A stretch of 64,000 nucleotides of DNA, from the NCBI RefSeq assembly GCF_954871325.1, contig NC_088777.1, positions 34,077,366-34,141,365 of the forward strand, given 5' to 3'. The stretch comes from Gordionus sp. m RMFG-2023 (lineage: Eukaryota > Nematomorpha > Gordioida > Chordodea > Parachordodidae). The notes under the pieces are model-generated. The model was not told the origin of the DNA. It made no database searches and saw only the letters and a list, made by a program, of their open reading frames with translations. The position numbers and the translations under genes are program-made. This document shows positions 10,590-20,521 of this stretch, piece by piece (position 1 is the first letter of the stretch; the number at the start of each line of letters is the position of its first letter).

Positions 10590-12185
10590 GATTAATTTAT
10601 TTGGTACAAGCTATATAATCATAAAATGAAATAAAATTTTAAGTTTCAATCATTATTTTAGAGTTATGATGTCAATTCTCAGTTTAGTCAATTTTTTAGA
10701 TTTTTGGGATTTTAAAAATATTTTATTTTTTTTGACTCATTTAGTGTAAACTTACTCATATAAACATAAAATGAAAAAAATTTTAAGTTTCCTTCATTAC
10801 TTTTTGAGTTATGATGTCAATTTTCAGTTTAGTCAAAAAAATTTAGATTTTTAGGATTTTAAAAATATTCTATTTTTTTGACTCATTTTGTGTAAACTTA
10901 ATCATATAAACATATAATGAAAAAAAATTTAAGTTTCCTTCATTATTTTTTGAGTTATGACATGAATTGTAAAACTAGTTTGCTTCAATTAAAATTTAGG
11001 GGCCCTTAGGGCCGTTGGGTATTGGTTGGTCTTAAAAGACCGTTGGGTATTCATTGGTCTTAAAAAAGATCGTTGGGTATTTATGTCTTAAAAAAGACGT
11101 TTGTTATAAATGTTAAATAAAGATTTGATAGTAAATAACAATACATTCTTTAAACCAATTAGAAATAGCAATATTCCTCAAATCTTATTAAATATAATTT
11201 TATAAAGAAAAATTTAGATAAATGGAAACTCATTTTAAAGTTTCATAAGAAGATAAAAAAAATTATTTCTTGCACATAATTAAACTTACATATATTAATT
11301 ATTTGTAAAAGCCAGGAGGATCGATAATTGTTAAAAATGCTGGCCAAGCCCAAATCTTTAAATATAGAAATTAATTTTTATAAATATTCAAAATAAAAGA
11401 TAGATCTTATATGCTATAAATAAAATATGATATTTTACGTAAAAAATTCAATATAAAATTGAAAAATTTAAAAATATTTCCAAGGCCCGAACCAACTTAG
11501 CCTTAATATTTTTTAAAAAGTTTTACTGTCCAGGCCCAAATCTTTAAATATAGAAATTTATAAATATTCGAAATAAAAGATAGATCTTATATGCTTTAAA
11601 TAAAATAAAATATTTTACGTAAATAATTCAATACAAAATTAATAAATTTAAAAATATTTTCAAGGCCCGATCCAGCCTAGCATTAAATTAGTAAAATAAA
11701 AATAAAAATTTTACCTTATAAATTTGAGAATATAATATATGAATAAATAATAGTTTTTATACCTTTATATATGTCGTATTATCTTGAATCCCCACGTTTT
11801 ATTCGGGATCTTTTTTTTAAATCTTTTTTTTAAATCTTTTTTTAAAAATATTTAAAAAATATTCCGAATCCCCATGAAAATAAAATAAAATAATATAATT
11901 ACTTTATCTTCTCTTTTTTTGCGGCTGGCACCATATAATTAAAAGGGAATTTAAAAAAAAGTAAATAGTATAAAATTAAGGCATATAATGAATGAAAAGG
12001 GATGAGGTTAAGACTTTTTTGTTTTAAAAATATTAAAAAATATATTTATAAAAAATCCGAATTATTGCAACAATTATTCAATGCAATATGGCATTTCATT
12101 GAACATTTAAGCAGGGACCCGAACATTTATAACGGTTCAGTTTGGTTACGGTTCAGTATATAAAAAATTATAATGGTTTATTTTT
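10590..12185. repeat. Left arm of the 8.8-kb palindrome
   Basis: Blocks in this arm recur in reverse complement, in mirror order, in the right arm. They are three inverted units of the 144-bp satellite (10590-10985), an ACCCAACGGCC block (10986-11110), a block with CCCCACGTTTTATTCGGGATC (11770-12111), and an end of hAT family J, CAGGGACCCGAACATTTATAACGG (12112-12185). The last 50 bp before the hAT end (12062-12111) differ from the mirror of 16741-16790 at only one position. Confidence 0.88.
11340..11690. repeat. 186-bp tandem duplication
   Basis: CCAAATCTTTAAATATAGAAATT starts at about 11350 and again at about 11537, each followed by AAAGATAGATCTTATATGCT and closed by CAAGGCCCGA. I see this block only in the left arm of the palindrome. 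Confidence 0.85.
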
Positions 12186-12489
12186 CTGGATGTAATATTG
12201 AGTTAGCCTTTTTTAAAAATCAAATATAGGAAAAATACTATGTATCTTTAGGTGCCAAATAAGTCAGACTCATTTAGAGATTGTTAAAACTAAATTATTT
12301 ATAACAATAACAAATTTTAAGTTGAGATTATCAAAATGTTTTTTAAAAAAAAAGGCTAAGGACCATATTTTTATTTAGTTTTTATATATTTTTACATATT
12401 TTTATATAGTTTTAATATTTTAGTGTTTTATTATTTTTTAAAAAATTATACCAATATCGATATTATCAAAATAAAATTTTAAAAAATAA

Positions 12490-12910
12490 AACAAATAACA
12501 ATGGCAATGGCAATATTTTGAAGTTTTGGAAGCAGGAAAATTTATTTCCTTTTTTGGGAAAATTAGAGAGTAAAATTTTGTCAGCCCTGGCAAATTCGGC
12601 TTCTAGTGAAAGGTTATTTTCTGTAGCCAATCGCCTATTAGAGGAAAGGCGTATACAATTGAAATAAAAAAAATAGACATTCTTCTTTTTCTAAGTAAAA
12701 ATTTGGATTTATAATATGTATTTATTTTTTGTTATTATGGATTATGGAATTAAAGAAATAAATAGAATAAATTCAAATAGTGTAAAAAATTATCGCATTA
12801 AAGTTTTGAAAAATTTAAAAAAAAACGTGAATTTTCGGGCGTGAAACAAAATATTGCCTTTCGTGAGCGGGCGGGTCGAAAATTTTTTAGTGGTAAGCGT
12901 GAATGGCGTG
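12490..12910 (+). pseudogene. hAT dimerisation-domain fragment, family I type
   Basis: Plus-strand LSALANSASSERLFSVANRL and LLEERRIQLK form the C-terminal hAT dimerisation motif (A..S.S.ER.FS.A). About 150 bp downstream, AGCGGGCGGGTCG near 12865 resembles the family I end at 7860. The fragment is followed by a stop and has no catalytic part. It sits between the left hAT J end and the inner array of the palindrome. Confidence 0.75.
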
Positions 12911-12964
12911 AATATTTTCATTGCCACATTTATTTTTTTACATTTAATTTATATTAAAACCATT

Positions 12965-13480
12965 TTTTCGAGTATTTAATGATTTTAAAGCATAAAAGTA
13001 GGGTCTCTTTATAGAGAAACCATTATAGAGAATGTATTTTATAGAGAAACATTTATAGAGAAAACAATTATAGAGAATGCATTTATAGAGAATTGTTTTA
13101 TAGAGAATGTAGTTTATAGAGAATGTTTTATAGAGAAAGTTTTATATAGAGAATAATTTTTATAGAGAATTAATTTATAGAGAATGATTTTATAGAGAAT
13201 GGTTTTGTAGAGAATGTAATTTATAGAGAATGATTTTAAAGAGAATTATTTTATAGAGAATGTCCTTTATAGAGAATGTCCTTTATAGAGAATGACTTCA
13301 AAGAGAATGATTTTATAGAGAATGTTGTTTATAGAGAATGATTTTAAAGAGAATTACTTTTATAGAGAATTATTTTGTGGAGAATTATATTGTATAAAAT
13401 TACATTGTAGAGAATTATTTTGTAGAGAATTATTTGTAGATCTTGATTTTATAGAGAAATATTATATATGGGACAATTAT
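12965..13480 (+). repeat. TATAGAGAA short-unit array (left)
   Basis: About 25 irregular units of 15-25 bp, each with TATAGAGAAT or a close variant followed by TTTTA or TGA. The same unit occurs in reverse complement (ATTCTCTATA) at 15590-16115, so the two arrays face each other across the core of the palindrome. The short open frame through it is only the repeat read as codons. Confidence 0.93.
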
Positions 13481-14040
13481 AGAGTTCAAAAATTTTATGC
13501 GGGATTTGAAAAAAACACCCCCCCCCCTTTCAACAGAAAAGTTTGAATAAATAATTAGTCCTAATGATAAGAAGAAATTTAAATATTATGATAATTATAT
13601 TTGCTTATAACCAGATCTATCTACCAATAATAAAAGGACACTTAACCATTCAAACAATGTTAAACAGGACCTTTTACCACAGGGTAAGGGGTTATAATTC
13701 AAGTTAGACATTGAAATTAAAAGGGGTAGTTTGTATTTGGAAAAAAACCTATAAAAACATTTTAAACTTTTTGATTCATCTTTCTCTAAACTGATAAGGA
13801 GTTTACGGCTTGTAATAAGAAATTTTCATTTTACTAAAATCAATTTAGAGAAAAAGGTGTATTATTTTAAATTTTGTCGATGTATATAGGTAAGAGTTTG
13901 AACTATCATTTTGTATTTTGTAAATTCAGATACAATTATTTTCGGACCTATGATGAACAGAAATTGATCCAACCACCCCCTAGTGTTCCCTCCTAGCATG
14001 TGAATATTAGACAGTACTCTAGTGATCTTAACTTAATTTT
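13481..14040. other. Gene-free palindrome core, left part
   Basis: It has a C9 run near 13516 and AT-rich sequence. I see no frame longer than chance and no repeat shared with other parts of the window. Confidence 0.45.
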
Positions 14041-14718
14041 GGTAAGGCGATAGTTTGATGGGTATTGTTTTATTTTTTATTGTTATTTGCATTTAAAATC
14101 ATTAATTGAGTGCGTTTTTTAAATTTAAAAATCTGATTTTGCAAGAAATGCACCTGAATAAGTGTAACATACCCACCCTTAATGTTGCGCAATCGGTTAA
14201 TTTTAGGCAATTCCAAAACGGTTAGCCAAGTTTTTAGGCCAAAAAATCGGCTAAGCATAATTAGGCTTAGCATAAAAATAGGCGAAAACGAATAGTTAAA
14301 AATTAGGCATCGGCTAAGGAGCTCGGTTAATCACTCGTCATATATCGTTACATAATAAATTTATAAAATAATTTTAATAAAGGCTAGGCTTAGTGTTGCA
14401 TAACGCAAAACGGCGATTAGCCTAGCTCCCAGTCCCTACATTTTGTCTAATTAGTTTTAGGCGATTTTTCGGTTAAGCCAAATTAGGTTTAGCTGATTTT
14501 TAGGCTACTAACATTACTTATAAATTTCAGATTAATATAAATTAAAATTTCTTCAGAAGTTTAATATAAAATCTTCTGAAATTTATAGGGTGGGTATTCT
14601 ACACATATTGGAATGCATTTTCGGCAAAATCAGATTTAAAATTTAATAAAACGCGCTCAATTTATGATTTAAAATGCAAAAAATAGAACAAAATACCCAT
14701 CAAACTATCGCCCTTACC
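14041..14718. mobile_element. Foldback MITE (family M) with 8-bp target duplication
   Basis: Arms of about 140 bp (14041-14184 and 14581-14718) are inverted copies; the outer ends read GGTAAGGCGATAGTTTGATG and, reversed, GGTAAGGGCGATAGTTTGATG. TTAATTTT flanks both sides (14033-14040 and 14719-14726). The middle (about 14180-14515) is GC-richer, with CGGCTAAG/GGCTTAG motifs and ends TAATGTTGCGC and, reversed, TAATGTTAGTAGCC, which suggests a second small element inside. There is no coding capacity. Long arms with an 8-9 bp target are seen in MULE-type foldbacks and some hATs. Confidence 0.85.
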
Positions 14719-15017
14719 TTAATTTTTACTAAATTATATAGATTTTTATTATAAATTATTAAATACAAAAAATTTTGGAGAAATCGTATGAAATTCCCAG
14801 GGAAGCTTCTCTTCGGAATAGATTTGGTAAAATCAGATTTATCAGGGAAATTAGAAACGCGCACTATAAATCAGAGACCTACAGGCTTTTTTTTTTAAAT
14901 TGCTACTCTACTAGTTAAAGCAAAGCACTAATAGTTTTATTTTATATATAATAGGATTTAAGAAAAATTATCATTAATTTTGAAATCTAAATTTTTTTAA
15001 AGAACTTATAAATTTTA

Positions 15018-15590
15018 ATGGCTGAATTTATTTTAAGCAGTCAAAACAATCAATTACTAATTTTTGAATCATTTATATTTCAACGAGAAAGGCTTATTAA
15101 CGATACAAGTTATTGGCGTTGTGTTAAATTCCACTTGGAGGAGTGCAATAGAAGGGCAAGGACAAAATCTGGAGTTATATTTCATAATCAAATGCATAAT
15201 CATGTTCCAGACATTGCCGAAATTGAAGCAAGGAAATAAATAAATCAAATAAAGGAAAAGGAAAAGGCAACTACCTCGCAAACTTTACCCAATAATATAA
15301 TAGCGGGTATAACAACCAATATATCAACAGCAGCTATGGGGAGAATGCCAAGTTGTTCCTTAATCAAAAGAACAATTCAAAGAAAACAACGCTTAGTAGG
15401 AAGGGCGCCTACTGTTCCTGTTAATTTAATTGACCTAATAATCCCTATTGAATATCAAATAAATAATAACGGGCAACAATTTTTATTATATGATAGCGGT
15501 CACCATGATCATCGATGCCTGATATTTTCAACAATGAAAAATATACAGTTCCTATCAACGTGCGACAAATGGTCTGTAAAATTCTTCAAT
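15018..15590 (+). pseudogene. FLYWCH-finger MULE transposase, N-terminal fragment
   Basis: The ATG at 15018 opens a FLYWCH domain (about residues 4-65) with TSYWRCVKFHLEECNRRART and HNQMHNHVPD, the Cys and His ligands all present. After a single in-frame TAA at 15237-15239 the same frame continues with a linker. It then reads QQFLLYDSG ... RCLIFSTMKNIQFLSTCDKW, the MULE stretch just before the first catalytic Asp. It ends there, at the edge of the TTCTCTATA array, so the DDE domain is missing. It is a different family from the MULE at 3.6-5.9 kb. Role of the family: DNA transposition. FLYWCH fingers bind DNA. Confidence 0.8.
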
Positions 15591-16115
15591 ATAAAATTAT
15601 TAATCCTTCCCTATAAAATAATTCGCACTAAAACAATTCTCTGTAAAACAATTTCTGTAAAACAATTCTCAGTAAAACAATTCTCTAAAACAATTCTCAG
15701 TAAAACAATTCTCTAAAACAATTCTCTGCAAAAATATTCTCTATAAAATCATTCTCTATAAAAGAGATTCTCTATAAAATCATTCTCTGTAAATGAGATT
15801 CTCTATAAACGACATTCTCTATAATTGTTTTCTCTTTAAAAGTTTCTCTATAAAATAAATTCTCTATAAACGAGATTCTCTACAAAATCATTCTCTATAA
15901 ACGAGATTCTCTACAAAATCATTCTCTATAAATGAAATTCTCTATAAACGACATTCTCCATAATTGTTTTCTCTTTAAAAGTTTCTCTACAAATAAATTC
16001 TCTATAAAATCATTCTCTATAAACGATATTCTTTATAAACGACATCTCTACAATTGTTTTCTCTATAAAGGTTTTTCTATATTTGCATTCTCTATAAAAG
16101 ATTCTCTGTAAAGAC
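15590..16115 (-). repeat. TTCTCTATA short-unit array (right)
   Basis: About 25 units with ATTCTCTATAAA or ATTCTCTGTAAA and spacers such as ACGAG or ACAATT. It is the mirror image of 12965-13480. The tail of the MULE frame runs into the array and is not real protein there. Confidence 0.93.
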
Positions 16116-16261
16116 GGGATACCTAAAAGTAGTACATATTAAATATCTCTAAAAAATAAAATTTCCTGGTGCCAGCCAGGCGGCAAAAAAATATAATTTA
16201 ATTGTTTTTTTTAAAAAAAAGATTCCGAATCCCCTTAATATTTTTTTAAAAAATTTTTATT

Positions 16262-16740
16262 TTTGTTATAAATATCTGAACCATAACCGTAACCGAACCG
16301 ATATAATTATTTTTTGAAGGAGTAAAAAGAACCTTTATAAAAAACGGTTAAACCGGTTCAGTTTTTATATTTTACAAATGGAAATAATTTGAATATCCAG
16401 AATTATATAAACGTGCTCTTATAGTACTGGCGGTTCCCGCAACACAAGTTTCTGTAGAAAGGGCTTTTTGTGTTATCACAATGAACAAAAAGGAATCCAT
16501 TTATACTTGAAAATATATTACTTATCAAATAATATATTTAAAAATGAGTTATTTTGAATCTTATATATTTTTTTATATATAATTCATAGATGCTTGTAAT
16601 AAAAATAAATTAGAAGATGGTGTTGCTTCAATAAAAAAAAATTTCTAACCGTAATAAATCTTTATAAATAGCTGAACCGAACGGAACTTTATATAACCGT
16701 AACCAAACTGAACCGTTATAAATAACGGTTCGGGTCCCTG
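16262..16740 (+). pseudogene. hAT (family J) 3' end with dimerisation domain
   Basis: Plus-strand YPELYKRALIVLAVPATQVS followed by VERAFCVITMNKKES is a clear hAT C-terminal motif (LAVPATQVSVERAFS). About 200 bp later the element ends with CGGTTCGGGTCCCTG at 16740. The same 3' end, in reverse, is at 12112. The second family J copy at 45559 has this domain on the minus strand. Only the last part of the gene is present. Confidence 0.85.
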
Positions 16741-19335
16741 CTTAAATGTTCAACGAAATGCCATATTGCATTGAATAATTGTTGCAATAATTCAAATTTT
16801 TTATAAATATATATTTTAAAACAAAAAAGTCTTAACCTCATCCCTTTTCATTTATTATATGCCTTCATTTTATACTATTTACTTTTTTTAAATTCTCTTT
16901 TCCCTTATTTTGGCCTTTTAATTATATGATGCTAGCCGCAAAAAAAGAGAAGAAAATTTTTTTTTCTGGGGATTCGGAATATTTTTTAAAAAACATTTTA
17001 AAAAAAAGATCCCGAATAAAACGTGGGGATTCCGAATCCCACATGATTCCATATCCCAATACGACATATATATTCTCGTGAGATAAATAATTATAATAAT
17101 ATATTAACTTTTTCCCATATCTGTAAACAACATTTTTACAATGGTGAATAAAATATTATGTAAGATATTTCGAGTACCATTTTATGTAATGATTTTATAA
17201 AAATAATTATCTTTTTAAAACTTTGAAATTTGTACTCGAAGTCCTACTTCCGTTTAATTTATCAACTAAATTTATTTAAAAATCTGCTACAGGTGTTCAA
17301 CATAATTATGTAAATCGTTTAATCTGAAAATTAATAATTAAATTTGACCGGAACCAGATTCATACAAAAATATTTGTAGGTATGAAGAAAAAATGAATTA
17401 TTCGACCGTTAATATCCTAATTTACCCAAGATACAAAATAATAAAAAAAATGAGTGAATAAGAAGTTTTGAATATCATATAGGTAACATTAAAGCTGTAA
17501 ACATTTTTAAAAAATAAAGAATTCGTTAGCCTTAGTCTTTTATTAAAACGATTGTAGACTTATTTATGACATAAATACCTAACGGTCTTTTTTAGGAGCA
17601 ATGAAAACCCAACGGCCCTTTTAAGGGCCCCTAAATTTTAACTGACGTAAACTAGTTTTCTGATTCAATAACAACTATAAATTATTGCATTTATTTATGA
17701 GTCAAAAAAATAAAATATTTTTAAAATCCCAAAAATCTAAAATTTTTTGACTAAACTGAGAATTTATATCATAACTCAAAAAGTAATGAAGAAAACAATT
17801 TTTTTTCATTTTATGTTTATATGAGTAGGTTTATACAAAATAAGTCAAAAAAATAAAATATTTTTAAAATCCCAAAAATTAAAAAAAAATTGACTAAACT
17901 GAGAATTGACATCATAACTCAAAAAATAATGACGGAAACTTAAATTTTTCATCATTTTTATGTTTATATAAGTTAGTTTACACAAAATTAGTTAAAAAGA
18001 TAAAATATTTTTAAAATCCCAAAAATCTATAAAATTGACTAACTGAGAATTGACATCAAAACTCCAAAAATAATGATGGAAACTTAAAATTTTTATCATT
18101 CTATGATTATATCAATTAGTTTACAAAAAATGAGTCAAATATAAAATATTTTTAAAATCCCAAAAATCTAAAAAAAAATTGACTAAACTGAAAATTGACA
18201 TCATAACTCAAAAAATAATGACGGAAACTTAAATTTTTTATCATTTTATGTTTATATAAGTTAGTTTACACAAAATTAGTTAAAAAAATAAAATATTTTT
18301 AAAATCCCAAAAATCTAAAAAATTGACTAACTGAGAATTGACATCATAACTCCAAAAATAATGACGGAAACTTAAAATTTTTATCATTTTATGTTTATAT
18401 AAATTAGTTTACACAAAATGGGTCAAAAAATAGAATATTTTTAAAATCCTAAAAATCTAAAATTTTTTGACTAAACTGAGAATTAACATCATAACTCAAA
18501 AAATAATGACGGAAACTTAAATTTTTTTCCATTTTATGTTTATATGAGTATGTTTACACAAAATGAGTCAAAAAAATAAAATATTTTTAAAATCCTAAAA
18601 ATCTAAATTTTTTTGACTAAACTGAGAATTGGCATCATAATTCAAAAAATAATGACGGAAACTTAAATTTTTTTCATTTTATGTTTATATGAGTATGTTT
18701 ACACAAAATGAGTCAAAAAAATAAAATATTTTTATAATCCCAAAAATCTAAAAAAAATTAGCTAAAGTGAGAATTGACATCATAACTCAAAAAGTAATGA
18801 AGGAAACTTAAAATTTTTTCATTTTATGTTTATATGAGTAAGTTTACACAAAATGAGTTAAAAAATTAAAATATTTTTAAAATCCCAAAAATCTAAAAAT
18901 ATTTGACTAAACTGTGAATTGACATCATAACTCAAAAAATAATGACGGAAACTTAAAATTTTTTCCATTTTATGTTTATATGAGTAGGTTTACACACAAT
19001 GAGTCAAAAAATAAATAAAAACCCAAAAATCTAAAAAAAAATTTGCTAAACTGAGAATTGACATCATAACCAAAAAATAATGACGGAAACTTAATTTTTT
19101 TTCATTTTATGTTTATATGATTAAGTTTACACAAAATGGGTCAAAAAATAGAATATTTTTAAAATCCTATTTTAAATTTTTTTGACTAAACTGAGAATTT
19201 ATATAGCATAACTCAAAATATAATGACGGAAACTTAAAATTTTTTTCATTTTATGTTTATATGAGTAAGTTTACACAGAATGAGTCAAAAAAATAAAATA
19301 TTTTTAAAATCCTAAAAATCTAAAAAAATATATTT
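16665..19335. repeat. Right arm of the 8.8-kb palindrome
   Basis: In mirror order to the left arm: the hAT J end (to 16740), a block with CCCGAATAAAACGTGGGGATT (16741-17065), an ACCCAACGGCCC block (about 17575-17640) and the 144-bp satellite (17640-19335). The stretch 17066-17500 has no evident partner on the left. Confidence 0.87.
17640..19335. repeat. 144-bp satellite, about 11.5 copies
   Basis: CTAAACTGAGAATTGACATC starts at about 17751, 17894, 18039, 18183, 18327, 18471, 18617, 18762, 18907, 19046 and 19186, a spacing of 139-146 bp. Units at 18039 and 18327 read CTAACTGAG, so 17894-18183 and 18183-18471 look like a repeated pair (a dimer of about 288 bp). The left arm has only about three inverted units. 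Confidence 0.93.
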
Positions 19336-19690
19336 TAGTGAATTTTGACATAAATGAAAAATTAAAGTATTAAGTTTAAAAATACTATTACATGTTCTTA
19401 TATTAAATTTTATACAGATTTATACTTATAAAATATTTTTTACAAAATTGATTTGGATTTATCTTAATCCCAAAGACTGTTCATAAAATTTACAAATTAA
19501 CCCCAAATGTAGATGATAGTTTTAAAAAAATTATATTGGGGAAAGAAACAAGAATTTAATTTTATAACGAAAAATATAAATTTTAGTGAATTTTGATTCA
19601 TAGTAAAATAATTAAAGTTTTCGATTATTTGATTTGGGCAATATTAAATTCCTACTGAGATTGAATGGTGATTTTTAATTCTAATAATTA
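19336..19690. other. Gene-free spacer
   Basis: AT-rich stretch between the palindrome arm and a MITE. I see no frame or repeat beyond a recurring ATTTTAGTGAATTTTGA motif (about 19330 and 19570). Confidence 0.45.
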
Positions 19691-19698
19691 CTCATAAT

Positions 19699-19910
19699 TA
19701 GTGTTAAACGGCTCGTTACCCGATTTTAAAAGGGCTAACTCAATATTTCATCCAGAAAAATATTACGCAAGCTTGAAAATTTCGCTCATAGAAGGAACAA
19801 AGGTCTAGACATATATTATCGAAATTTCAAGGCTTATGCATTTTTCGGGCTAAAATATTGAGTTAGCCGTTTTTAAAAATCGGCTCAAAACGAGCCATTT
19901 AACAACACTA
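19699..19910. mobile_element. hAT MITE family B, copy 1
   Basis: A 212-bp palindromic element with ends TAGTGTTAAACGGCTCG and, reversed, TAGTGTTGTTAAATGGCTCG, and inner inverted AAGGGCTAACTCAATATTT. CTCATAAT flanks it on the left (19691-19698) and on the right (19911-19918). The 8-bp duplication and the TAGTG end point to hAT. Confidence 0.9.
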
Positions 19911-20521
19911 CTCATAATTATTGGCGTCACTAGGTAAGGGCGTGCAGGGGCTAAAGCCCTTTGAAAAATTTGAATAGGCCCGAAGCAAAATTTTTTTGTT
20001 AATGGCTCCTTAATATCCTTTTGAACTAAAAAGTTTTTTTGATCGCCCCCTGAACGATTTCTTTTATAATTCTATTGAGTAATATATAGATTTAATTTTA
20101 CTATTTAAAAATTAATAACTATCTAAATATTTATTAAATGAATACTATTTTAATTATTAGATTAGATTAATACATATAAATTATATTTTCACTATGCCAG
20201 CTTGCAATCAAATTCTTGTTAAAAATAGAATATCACTCACTAAATATTAATGTAATGTAGCATTAACAGTTGAAGCTTAATTGACTTTTATTATTTAAAT
20301 TATTATATAACCCTAATTAAATAAATATAATCATTTATTAATTGAAAATTAACCAATTTAATATTATAATTAGCCGAGTTCAAAATCGCTAATCAACTAT
20401 ATTATTCATTTTTAAATTAATTACCATGCCTCTTCGTAAAAATATTTTCAAGGTCCACATAAGTATAAAAGAATTCTTTATAAAAGTCAGTAGACATAGC
20501 TTATAATCCTCTATTATATAT

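Noticed and set aside
13322-13546. Open frame rich in ELF and Cys on the plus strand
   Set aside because: It is the TATAGAGAAT array in translation.
12112-16740. Single complete hAT J element with both ends
   Set aside because: Both ends match the 3' end of copy 2 and the flanks are inverted, so it is not one simple insertion.
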